From Henningerozyma blattae CBS 6284 (Eukaryota; Ascomycota; Saccharomycetes; Saccharomycetales; Saccharomycetaceae): DNA of 64,000 nucleotides. The position numbers and the translations under genes were made by a program. Positions 41,736-51,300 of the stretch are shown here, one piece after another (the stretch's first letter is position 1; every line of letters starts with the position of its first letter). Location of the stretch: NCBI RefSeq assembly GCF_000315915.1, contig NC_020188.1:513501-577500 (forward strand), written 5' to 3'. Under the pieces are notes generated by a model that had not been told where the DNA came from, did no database searches, and worked only from the letters and a program-made list of their open reading frames with translations.

Positions 41736-43427
41736 ATGCGTTTTAAGAGTTCTAATACCACGGACAAAACTTTAAAAGAGATTGTTAATAAGCCCGAAAA
41801 TGCCAACAGATGTGGTGAATGTGGCCATACTTTCCCCACTTGGTGTTCCATTAACTTGGGTTGTTTTCTATGTGGTAGATGTGCATCTGTACATAGGAAG
41901 ATTTTAGGGCAAGATGATCAAGCTGCATATTCATATGTGAAATCTTTGACAATCGACCGTTGGTCTACAGAAGATCTTGATATTTTAGCACGTAGTGGTG
42001 GTAATAAAGAAAATAGAAGATTCTGGAACCCCAAGAAAGTTCCATTTCCATATGATGGTGATGACGATAAGAGTAAAGTTGAAAGATACATTAGAGATAA
42101 ATATGTGATGGGAAGATTTAGATACAATGAAGTTAGACCTGAAGATTTTGGTCAATCTGGAGATTTATATCCTATGAAACAAACATATGATGATGACTCT
42201 AGACAAAGGAGAAGTAGAAGTTCTAGTATGCACGATTTCGGTCCAAATAGATCATCTGGCTATAATGATCGTGATTATGGTCGTGATAATGGTCGCAACA
42301 ATCAAAATCATAGGGTCAGCAGCACTAGTAACAGTAGAAGAGGTACTGAAAGGCTAACTGGACGTATGGCCAAAGATTATGAATTGAGTAAATATTCAAG
42401 ACAATTGAAAGAATTAAATGACATGGGGTTCACTAATACTGATAATAATGCAGAGGCATTGTCGATATCTCGTGGGGATATAAATAGAGCATTGGACTTA
42501 TTAGATAGAGAAGCCAAGAGAAATTCTCCATTACCAAGCAAACCTAAATCTCCAGACCCTGTAAAGGAGAAGGATCCTACTTTACCAAGTAGGCCTGAAA
42601 AGAAAGGCCCACAACCTGCTGTGTTCGATGGGACTGATCCAGAGCCAGCTGTATTTGATGGTACTGTACAACAATATTTGGATCCTGCTACAGGTGTTAT
42701 TTATGTCGATCAAAATCAATATTCTATGGCTTTACAACAACAACAAGCACAACCTCAAGTTCAAGTAGCTCAATCTCAAGTTGCTCAAGGCCAAATTCAA
42801 ATTGCCCAACCACAATTCGTACAACCAACTGGAGTGTCACCTTTGGGTGTTACACAGACGGGGTTTGCCTCACCTCAACCTTTGGACCAGACTGCTCTAA
42901 TGAACATTTATTCTGGCGCTGGCGCTACTAATGTATATGGTGATATGCAAGCACAAGCACAAGCACAAGCACAAGCACAAGCACAAGCACAAGCACAAGC
43001 ACAAGCACAAGCACAAGCACAAGCACAAGCACAAGCACAAGCACAAGCACAAGCACAAGCACAAGCCCAAGCACAAGCCCAAGCACAGGCAGAAGCACAA
43101 GCCCAAGCCCAAGCCCAAGCCCAAGCTCAAGCCCAAGCTGCTGTAGCTGCTGCACAAGCTCAAGTCGATGCCCAAACGTTACAAGCCCAAGCAACAGCCC
43201 AAGCCCAATTACAAGCACAACAAGCCCAGCAAGCACAACTTCAGGCCCAACAAGCACAACTCCAAGCACAATATCAACAACAGTATCAGCAAGCATACCA
43301 ACAACCAGCCTCCCTTTATGGCCAACCTACATTACAAACAGCACAGACCCAGCAATTTGGCCAGCCACAACATCCTCAACAACCACAATACGGTAATGGC
43401 CAGATGTACCAAAACTATTACATGTAA
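41736..43427 (+). CDS. GTS1: Gts1, Arf-GAP/UBA/Gln-Ala-rich regulator
   Basis: A 563-residue protein. The N-terminal Arf-GAP zinc finger is C26-x2-C29-x16-C46-x2-C49 with the arginine R54 (CGECGHTFPTW, CGRCASVHRKILG). A UBA domain follows at about residues 218-260 (QLKELNDMGFTNTDNNAEAL, INRALDLLDREA). Then come a Pro-rich linker, a Gln-rich region and a very long Gln-Ala tract (about residues 405-470) with a Gln-rich C-terminus ending QMYQNYYM. S. cerevisiae Gts1 (396 residues, YGL181W) has the same order and its own Gln-Ala repeat; it affects ultradian rhythm, heat tolerance, budding, flocculation and endocytic trafficking. The repeat here is much longer and is encoded by CAAGCA hexamers. 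The ATG at 41736 is the first in frame. It is co-oriented with ATG1 as in S. cerevisiae. Confidence 0.95.
   Translation: MRFKSSNTTDKTLKEIVNKPENANRCGECGHTFPTWCSINLGCFLCGRCASVHRKILGQDDQAAYSYVKSLTIDRWSTEDLDILARSGGNKENRRFWNPKKVPFPYDGDDDKSKVERYIRDKYVMGRFRYNEVRPEDFGQSGDLYPMKQTYDDDSRQRRSRSSSMHDFGPNRSSGYNDRDYGRDNGRNNQNHRVSSTSNSRRGTERLTGRMAKDYELSKYSRQLKELNDMGFTNTDNNAEALSISRGDINRALDLLDREAKRNSPLPSKPKSPDPVKEKDPTLPSRPEKKGPQPAVFDGTDPEPAVFDGTVQQYLDPATGVIYVDQNQYSMALQQQQAQPQVQVAQSQVAQGQIQIAQPQFVQPTGVSPLGVTQTGFASPQPLDQTALMNIYSGAGATNVYGDMQAQAQAQAQAQAQAQAQAQAQAQAQAQAQAQAQAQAQAQAQAQAQAQAEAQAQAQAQAQAQAQAAVAAAQAQVDAQTLQAQATAQAQLQAQQAQQAQLQAQQAQLQAQYQQQYQQAYQQPASLYGQPTLQTAQTQQFGQPQHPQQPQYGNGQMYQNYYM
42947..43134 (+). 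repeat. (CAAGCA)n tract coding Gln-Ala in GTS1
   Basis: Roughly 31 copies of a CAAGCA hexamer, the first 20 or so nearly pure, later ones with CAAGCC variants. All code Gln-Ala in frame. High slippage potential. Confidence 0.97.
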
Positions 43428-44315
43428 GTTTTCTAAACCATCTGTAGCATACATAGCCTATATAATGCTTACTGTAATATCAGAAGCCTCTGCACCAATT
43501 TGTGACACCCATGGACTGCCCTTTTGTGTCGCCTGAAATTTCAGGGCCCTTTTGTGTCGCCACCGTGCCTGAATTTTTGTGTTGCCTTTTTTCCATTTTT
43601 ATTTTTATTTTTATTTTTATATTTATCTTTATTTTTAATTTTGCTTTTGTTTTTGTGGCGCATTCTCGCAGGCTCACGTGGCTGTCCCGGAAAACTCCGT
43701 GACAAGCCTATTGTTTCTAATGGGTGCTCTTTGTTTGTGACTCTTTAGATTTGGGATTCGCAAGGGTTCACCTCGCCACTCAGCAATCCAAACAAATAAA
43801 GATCAATAAAAAAAGGAGAATTAAATGTTTTATATGATTTACTAGTTAATAACCAGTATCACAAACATCATTAAACCTTTGAACTAATATAAGCGAAAGC
43901 AACTCTTCTATACCTTGACAAGTTATAGTCGACGACTAATTATCTATTACTAGTCATCCTCTGCTAGTCATATTCACTAGTCCACTCACTAGTTATAATT
44001 ACTAGTCTATTCACTAGTTATTCTTCACTCTATTAGTCATACTCAACCTCTATACCTCATTTTCTTTTGTTATACCTCATTTTTTTTAATTTTTTTCTTT
44101 GTTATATCTCATTTTGTTTCATTATACCTTATCTGGTTCATTATACCTCATTTTCGTTTTAATTTAAATCTATTTTCATTTTAATTTATACTTATTTTTG
44201 TTTAATTATACTTTTTTTTATCTTTATTTTTTCCTTTGTCATTTCTAACACCCTATTATTGTTTTTCTTACCTAATTAATCATACACGCAAAACACACAA
44301 ACACATCAGATCGTC
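43428..44315. promoter_or_regulatory. ATG1 upstream region with three repeat families
   Basis: No gene. It contains, left to right: two exact copies of GCCCTTTTGTGTCGCC (43518-43533, 43546-43561) plus a partial third (43575-43586); a TCACGTG (about 43673); six CTAGT words within 43948-44020; and five TATACCTCATTTT-like words (44051-44155). The first family, read on the minus strand, contains GACACAAAA, a match to the Ndt80/Sum1 middle-sporulation element. Confidence 0.6.
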
Positions 44316-47300
44316 ATGTCAAATATAAATGCTCATATTCATAATACTTCCAATAATCATACTCAAACTGATTTAAATAATTGTAATTCTAATATAACCA
44401 ACACAAATTCACATACAAATTCAAACACAAACACAAACACAAACATAAATATTAATTTTAATACCGATACCAATAAAAGCCCAAACTCAACTGCTCAATC
44501 ATCTATTCAAAAGGCATCAACTACAAATATAAATATGGAGAGATTACAAGATATAGAGAAACAACAACAACAACAATCACAACATGATTCTGTTTCTCTT
44601 TCAATAAGCTCTATTGTCACCTCTACTAAAGCTACACCTCTTAAAGATGATTTAACAAATATGCATTCCAAAATAGATCAACAAAAAAAATCCACAATGA
44701 AAAAAGAATATATTCTGGAAAAGGAAATAGGTAAAGGTTCATTTGCTGTGGTTTATAGAGGTTATTCAAATGAAGATCCTAATTTTAAACTAGCAGTCAA
44801 ATCTGTACCTAAATCAAAGTTGAAAAATAAAAAAATCTTGGAAAATTTAGAAATTGAAATTTCAATTTTGAAAAAATTAAATCACAAACATATTGTTAAT
44901 TTGATTGATTGCCAAAGAAATAAAAATGATTTCTTATTAATAATGGAATATTGTTCATTAGGTGATTTAACTTTTTTAATTAAAAAAAGAAATGAATTGA
45001 TTATAAATCATCCACTTTTAAATCAAATCTTCCAAAAGTTCCCTTCTCCAAACCCAGATTGTAACGGATTAAACATTGCTTTTGTATTAAATTATTTACA
45101 ACAGTTAGCTTCTGCTTTGAAATTTTTAAGATCAAGAAATTTGATTCATAGAGATATTAAACCACAAAACTTATTATTATCGACTCCATATACAGATTAT
45201 CATGATCAACAGACTTTTAAAAAATTAGGTTATATTGGAATATCTTGTTTACCAATTTTGAAAATAGCAGATTTCGGATTTGCAAGATTCTTACCAAATA
45301 CTTCATTAGCAGAAACATTATGTGGATCCCCATTATATATGGCTCCTGAAATTTTAAATTATCAGAAATATAATGCAAAGGCAGATCTTTGGTCTGTAGG
45401 AACAGTCTTATATGAAATGGTTTATGGTAAACCACCTTTCAAGGCAAATAATCATTTAGAATTGTTGAAAAAAATTAAAAGAACAAACGATAATATCCCA
45501 TTTCCTTCTTATATTGAAATTGATGATGATATGAAATTTTTAATTTCAAGATTATTGAAATTCGATCCAATTAAAAGAATGAGTTTCCAAGAATTTTTCG
45601 AAAATAATTTAATTTTAAAAGATTTATCAATTTATGAAATTGAAAATTCGAACAATGATAAAAATAATAATGATGATGATAATTCTACTTCTAATAATGA
45701 TTATGATAATAATAATGGTGATCGAAACGATAAGTCAAAACAAAAATTAGAATCAATATCTAAAAATTGTGTTCAAAATAATTTATTCATCTCAGAATAT
45801 TTGAAAAATAAATCTCCCAGCATCCCAAAATCACAACCCAAAACTAATCCTCTAACATTGCCCAATGTCATATTATCCCAAGAGAATAATAATATTCATA
45901 GATTAGATATAACTAATTCACAATTAAACGTCAATTCAATTGATCAACAAATTCATTCAGATAATACTACTACTCCAATAACTCCTCAAAATAACACTAA
46001 CAACAATATTAACAACAACAACAACAACAACAATCATAATAATAACACAACTCAATCAGAAGATGATAAAACAATTACTCCAGAAGTCTTGCGGAAAAAT
46101 TCTATAATTAATAATAATACTTTAGACGGAATGAAATATAGTAGAAAGGATTCGAAAACTCCATCTCCAAGATCTCCATCTTCCATTTATATCACCCCAA
46201 TTACTGATAGATATCTAAATTCACCCTCGGTAAGGGCGATAAATGATTCATCTGATATTAAAGGTGATAATGATTATGTAGTTGTCGAAAAAAACACAGT
46301 AGAGGTAAACGAGCTAGCTGATCAATTAGCAAGAATCAATCATTCTCCGCATAATAGAGTTGTTTATTCGAATCCAAATCAACAACCTATTTCTGTTCAT
46401 CCACACTATCATGATGCGATTTTGCATCCAAATTTTTTGCCTCATGATCGTCAATCAAGCAATGCATTCCACCAAACTTCAATTTCTCCTTTAAACGCTC
46501 AACAAGCACCTTCACAATTACAAAATCAATCCTCATCTCAATATGGTCAACAATTACATTCCTTAAGAAGAAATTCAAGAGCTTCTTCATCTAGCACTGG
46601 AAGTAGATCTAGAAGAACTTCTTCTGTAGATCGCCATGTTCCAGTAACCTCTTTAAATATTTCAAATGCATTATCTCGTGCTTTAGGCGCAGCTACTACA
46701 AAATTATTTGGCGGTGGTAAAGAAATTACACCTATACCACAAACACAAATAAATACTACTTCAGTTTCCTCACCAATATTTGAAGAATTAATTGGAAATA
46801 TTTTATTGAAATTAGATAAATCATACTCTATTTCTCAAAATGATTCAATTAATTTACTATTATTTAAATTGGAGGATCTATTGGCAAAGGCCTTTGTCAT
46901 CTATTCATTTGCGGAGAGTAAATTTTCCGAAATTCTACCTCCACATCAAACCTCTATTCAATCACAACCTTTTGAAAAGAAGACTATTATCAATGTTGAT
47001 AGTATTAGACATAGAAGCTCATTCTCTGAGGATGAAAAATTGGCTAGAGGTGATAGTTCCCTAATTAATAATAATAGATTAGGAAGCTCTCCAAGACCAT
47101 CTAGACAAAATAGTTTAGATTCAACAAGAAATATTATACCATCTTCATCTGAAACACCTGTCACCTATGTTGAAAGAAGATCATCTCTAGAATTGTCCCA
47201 CCTTTGTAAGGAAGCTATTTTGCTATACATGAAATCTTTATCTTTCTTAGCAAAGGCAATGCAAATGACTTCAAAATGGTGGTATAATTCTAATGATAAA

Positions 47301-47780
47301 TCTTGCTCTTCAAAGATTAATTTAGTTGTCCAATGTGTTCGTGATAAGTTTAATGAATGCCTAGAAAAGGCAGATTTTTTAAGAAATGAATGGAATACAT
47401 TAATGTCATCAAGCAAATCCCATAAACTAAAATCGAACACTAACACTAATGCCCAATCAACAATTGATCCAGAACCTGTATGTGTTGAAAACTTGATATA
47501 TGACAGAGCATTAGAAATATCAAAAAGCGCTGCAAAATTAGAGATTCAAGCGATATACTTGACTAATTGTGAATTAGGTTATTGCACTTCTATTTGGTTA
47601 TTACAATCATTATTAGATTCGACAACTGATATATCCTCTAATGATTCTACTTCTTATAACAATAATTCTCACCCTGAAGGCTATCTTTTAGATGAACAAG
47701 ATAAAAAAATCATTGAAAAATATATTGCAAGTATTACAACACGTTTGAGAGCTCTCAGAATCAAACTATCGAATAAATAA
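44316..47780 (+). CDS. ATG1: Autophagy-initiating protein kinase Atg1
   Basis: A 1154-residue Ser/Thr kinase, the ULK1 orthologue, which starts autophagy and the Cvt pathway with Atg13 and Atg17. The first 127 residues are Asn/Thr-rich and absent from S. cerevisiae Atg1; an in-frame Met128 (MKKEYILEKEIGKGSFAVVY) could be an alternative start. The kinase domain spans about 132-435, with AVKS lysine, NLIHRDIKPQNLLLS, ADFGFARFLPNTSLAETLCG and SPLYMAPEILNYQKYNAKAD. The Atg8-interacting motif YVVV (residues 654-657, before EKNTVEVNELAD) is conserved with S. cerevisiae Y429-V432. The C-terminal Atg13-binding tMIT-like region is present (LCKEAILLYMKSLSFLAKAM, LVVQCVRDKFNECLEKADFL, LIYDRALEISKSAAKLE). 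It is longer than S. cerevisiae (897, YGL180W) owing to polar insertions between domains. Confidence 0.97.
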   Translation: MSNINAHIHNTSNNHTQTDLNNCNSNITNTNSHTNSNTNTNTNININFNTDTNKSPNSTAQSSIQKASTTNINMERLQDIEKQQQQQSQHDSVSLSISSIVTSTKATPLKDDLTNMHSKIDQQKKSTMKKEYILEKEIGKGSFAVVYRGYSNEDPNFKLAVKSVPKSKLKNKKILENLEIEISILKKLNHKHIVNLIDCQRNKNDFLLIMEYCSLGDLTFLIKKRNELIINHPLLNQIFQKFPSPNPDCNGLNIAFVLNYLQQLASALKFLRSRNLIHRDIKPQNLLLSTPYTDYHDQQTFKKLGYIGISCLPILKIADFGFARFLPNTSLAETLCGSPLYMAPEILNYQKYNAKADLWSVGTVLYEMVYGKPPFKANNHLELLKKIKRTNDNIPFPSYIEIDDDMKFLISRLLKFDPIKRMSFQEFFENNLILKDLSIYEIENSNNDKNNNDDDNSTSNNDYDNNNGDRNDKSKQKLESISKNCVQNNLFISEYLKNKSPSIPKSQPKTNPLTLPNVILSQENNNIHRLDITNSQLNVNSIDQQIHSDNTTTPITPQNNTNNNINNNNNNNNHNNNTTQSEDDKTITPEVLRKNSIINNNTLDGMKYSRKDSKTPSPRSPSSIYITPITDRYLNSPSVRAINDSSDIKGDNDYVVVEKNTVEVNELADQLARINHSPHNRVVYSNPNQQPISVHPHYHDAILHPNFLPHDRQSSNAFHQTSISPLNAQQAPSQLQNQSSSQYGQQLHSLRRNSRASSSSTGSRSRRTSSVDRHVPVTSLNISNALSRALGAATTKLFGGGKEITPIPQTQINTTSVSSPIFEELIGNILLKLDKSYSISQNDSINLLLFKLEDLLAKAFVIYSFAESKFSEILPPHQTSIQSQPFEKKTIINVDSIRHRSSFSEDEKLARGDSSLINNNRLGSSPRPSRQNSLDSTRNIIPSSSETPVTYVERRSSLELSHLCKEAILLYMKSLSFLAKAMQMTSKWWYNSNDKSCSSKINLVVQCVRDKFNECLEKADFLRNEWNTLMSSSKSHKLKSNTNTNAQSTIDPEPVCVENLIYDRALEISKSAAKLEIQAIYLTNCELGYCTSIWLLQSLLDSTTDISSNDSTSYNNNSHPEGYLLDEQDKKIIEKYIASITTRLRALRIKLSNK

Positions 47781-48355
47781 TACTAATCTATTAGTTTATC
47801 TTAATCAAAAAAATCAAAAAAACACAAAATTTATAAAATACAATAAAAAAAACGCAATAAAAGTACAATAAAAACAAAATAAAAACAATATAAAAGCAAT
47901 AAAACAAAATAAAAATCATAATTATGTTAATAACAAGTCCTCATATCTTTATACTACTTTAACCTAATTTTAGTTCTTTAAATTATTCCATAATAGAATA
48001 TTTTTATTTTTTTTTTTAGAAACCAGAGTTTTCAAAAATGATACCAGATATTTTTAAAATTCTTCTCTACTTTATTTAGGTTTCAATCATTATTTTGGTT
48101 ATTTGGGTTTTGTTTTCTTTTTACATACTATATAAATAGTTTTTTTTATGATTTCGATATATTTTTAGTTCTATATTTTTCTTATTTAATATACTTTTTC
48201 TTCTATTCTAATGCCACGCACTACATTCTAATCCTACTTAAGAAGTACGAGCTATTGATAAACTGATCTCTATTAGTTTAAACCTATACGAATTGTGTTA
48301 TAGAACGTATATATGAAGATATCAAGATATATATAAAATTATCAGACATGCAATC
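47781..48355. other. Convergent ATG1-SAK1/TOS3 3' spacer
   Basis: AT-rich, A-rich repeats of AATAAAA type; no gene. Termination regions of two convergent genes. Confidence 0.6.
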
Positions 48356-51300
48356 TTACTTTTTATTCTTCGTTAAAGAACTTACAGTCACAGATTGTGA
48401 TCTCATTTTTCTATTAGATGTAAAAACATCATCTATAGATTCATCTGATGAAGATCCTTCCCCACTGATATTGTCGAGGATTTTACTACGATTTACATCC
48501 GTCACATCTGTAACTGAGGTAGAATTACTTCTACGGCATTGTTTACCATTATGCTTTGCGTCTCTCTGCTTTTCAGAAGTCGATCTGCTTAAGGCACTTC
48601 TCAATAAATTTTTATAATTTAAATCCTTACTGTCGATGTTAGTATTCTTGCCAGCCATGTTACTAACAGGAGAGGTTTCAGTAGTAGGTTTTGATGTAAT
48701 ATTATTCATGGTCACTAACCCAAAATTCGAATATGTTCTTAACGGACGTGACTTTGAGCAACTGTTATTATTATCATCCTGTGGATTTAAAGCTGCATCT
48801 AGTGTATCATTCTTGTTTGCATAAAATTGCAAGTTTGAAGATTCAACAGCAGCTGAACCTCTTTCAGTTGAGCATTTTGTAATTGAATCCTGATCAGTAG
48901 AGCATCTTGTAATTGTTGCTGAACTTGTATTGTTTTTACAATTAAAAGGTGGCATGAAAATATGAGACTTGGGTTTTAATTCACCATTAGTATCCAGAGC
49001 AGAGGAAGTCGCTTTATTCTTCGGTACTTGTTCTTGACGTCGATTACGGCCAGCACTTCCAGCATGTAGGACTAATTCTTCATATTCATCCTCTGTTGAT
49101 GAGGTTCTTTTTCTTGATAATGGTCTGGAGTGACTATCAAGAAAAGGCTGGACTTGACTTAATCCTGGTAAATCTCTCAATGAGAGTACACTACCATTTC
49201 CCGATTCAATACTAAACTGCACAGGTACTGATTCAAAATCAAGGTTTATTTCACTATTAAGTGGAGAAGAGGAATAAGAAGCATCACTATCAGAGTAATC
49301 GGATGTGTCAGTACTATTAGCACTACTACTACTGCTAGCACTACTACTTTCCTCATCTTGACCATTAAAATTCACAAAGAAGTTTCCCTTTTTAACTCTA
49401 AAATCACTATTGCGTATGTCACAAGTAGGGTTGGAAACTCCACTAAAATTGGATGAATTATCCGTATTTCCACTGCTAACCGCACTACTTCCTGGGGAGA
49501 TACTACTTTGAGAATTCTTCGTTTCTCGTGGAAAAGATTTTGGTGATGAACTTGCAATTCTACTATTTGGATTTGGACTTACTTCATTAGTTGAAGAAGC
49601 ATGCTCTGATTTATTAGGTTGAGAGACCGAACTAATTTTAAAATTAGACATTGCAGTAGTCAAGTCAACGCTTGATCTCTTCCTTGAAACTTTTTTAGTG
49701 GGTTGTTGGTGATTTCTTGGTATTCTATCATTTGTAGTTGAGGATAAACCCATATTTAAAAACGCCAAGTTAGAATAAGAAGTTTTTGATCGGTTACGTG
49801 GTACAGATTGATTGGAATTTCTAGTATTGGCCAAACTCTTATTTGATTTTTGGGGTTTAACATTAACTGGACTGGTAGATTTAGGAACCTTATTACTTCT
49901 TAAACTTCGATCTTTCTTCTTTGATAAAACAGGATCTGAATGTGTTATGTTTTCACTGTTCATATTTGGTTCCTGACTTAATTTTGTCATTGCAAAATTG
50001 TCAATATAGAAACTATCTAGAGAAGCAAAAGAAGAATTAATTGGTAAAGTGACGATAGTGAATGGCTCATTAGGGCCAATTAGATCATCATTAGGATCAT
50101 TGTATGAATAACCTGTACCATCATTATAATCGTTAAAGTCGTTATTTGAATAACTAGCATCATTACCGTAAGTATATTGATTAGTTTGATTATAATTTGG
50201 ATATTTATTGTTGTTATCAGCACAAAAAGTACTTTTATCGCATTGAGGGTTGTCATTAAAGGTAGAGTTAGCATTTATAGCAGGTTTTCTATAAAGGCCA
50301 ATATTATTGCTATTATCATAATTAGTACTATCATTAATATTAGTACTTCTATATGGATCATTAGAGGTATACTGTAATTTTTTTTCATTAGTATCGTAAA
50401 AGGTGTCATTGGTATTGTCATTATTGATTGGATTAAGGGTATCATAAGGCGTGTTATCATTAGTGAAAGTATTACAATTAATGATTTGATTATCAATTAA
50501 ACGAGTGTTATGATTTTCTTCTATCAAATCATTTAAGGAGTCATTTTGGTTATTTATTAGAGATTGATATTGTAGATTTTTTGGAGACATTACCAATTTC
50601 GAAGTAATGTTATTGGTATTGATACCACCATTAGTATTATTATTATTCGAGGAACTGTGATTATTATAAAACAACGCAGTATTTTTGTCGTTCAATAAAG
50701 AAGCAGAGCACAAATGACCAGTGTTTGAGGTTGTTGAGCCACGTCTATAAGAATTTGCTTCGCTTGAGTCACTTGCGGAACCTTCACTTAATAAAATACT
50801 TGGGTCTCTTCTAACTAATGATTCATTAGTTGTACTTGTAGTTTCAAAAATATGAGTTTCAACACTTGCCATACTTTGATCACTATTTAATGAAGAGATA
50901 TATTTTAAGGGTAAAGTCTTAAAAATTGAATCTTTAATTTTTTTACCAACACCACCAACGGCATGTCTAACTTCACGATTTGAAATTGAAATTTGTTTTA
51001 ATTCATCTGACTGATTTTTTTGAAATAAGAATTGTTCAGTTTTTTTTTCATTAATTAAATTAATATTAGTTAGATCTTCAATATAATCAAAATCCCAATT
51101 TGAAAAAGGGTGCCTCTTAATATTTGAAATTTGAATTCTTTTCATTGGATTTTTCGTCAATAATTTCAATAATAAATCTTTCGCCATATCATATTCATTT
51201 TGATTTGAAATGGCTGAAACGTTATTTTTAGATAAGACATCAAAATCTGGGAAAATTAATTCATCATTTACTATTTTCTCAAATAATTCCATTTCAAAAT

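Noticed and set aside
42897..43296. Leu/Val- and Lys/His-rich frames across the GTS1 repeat
   Set aside because: They are other-frame readings of the CAAGCA hexamer tract.
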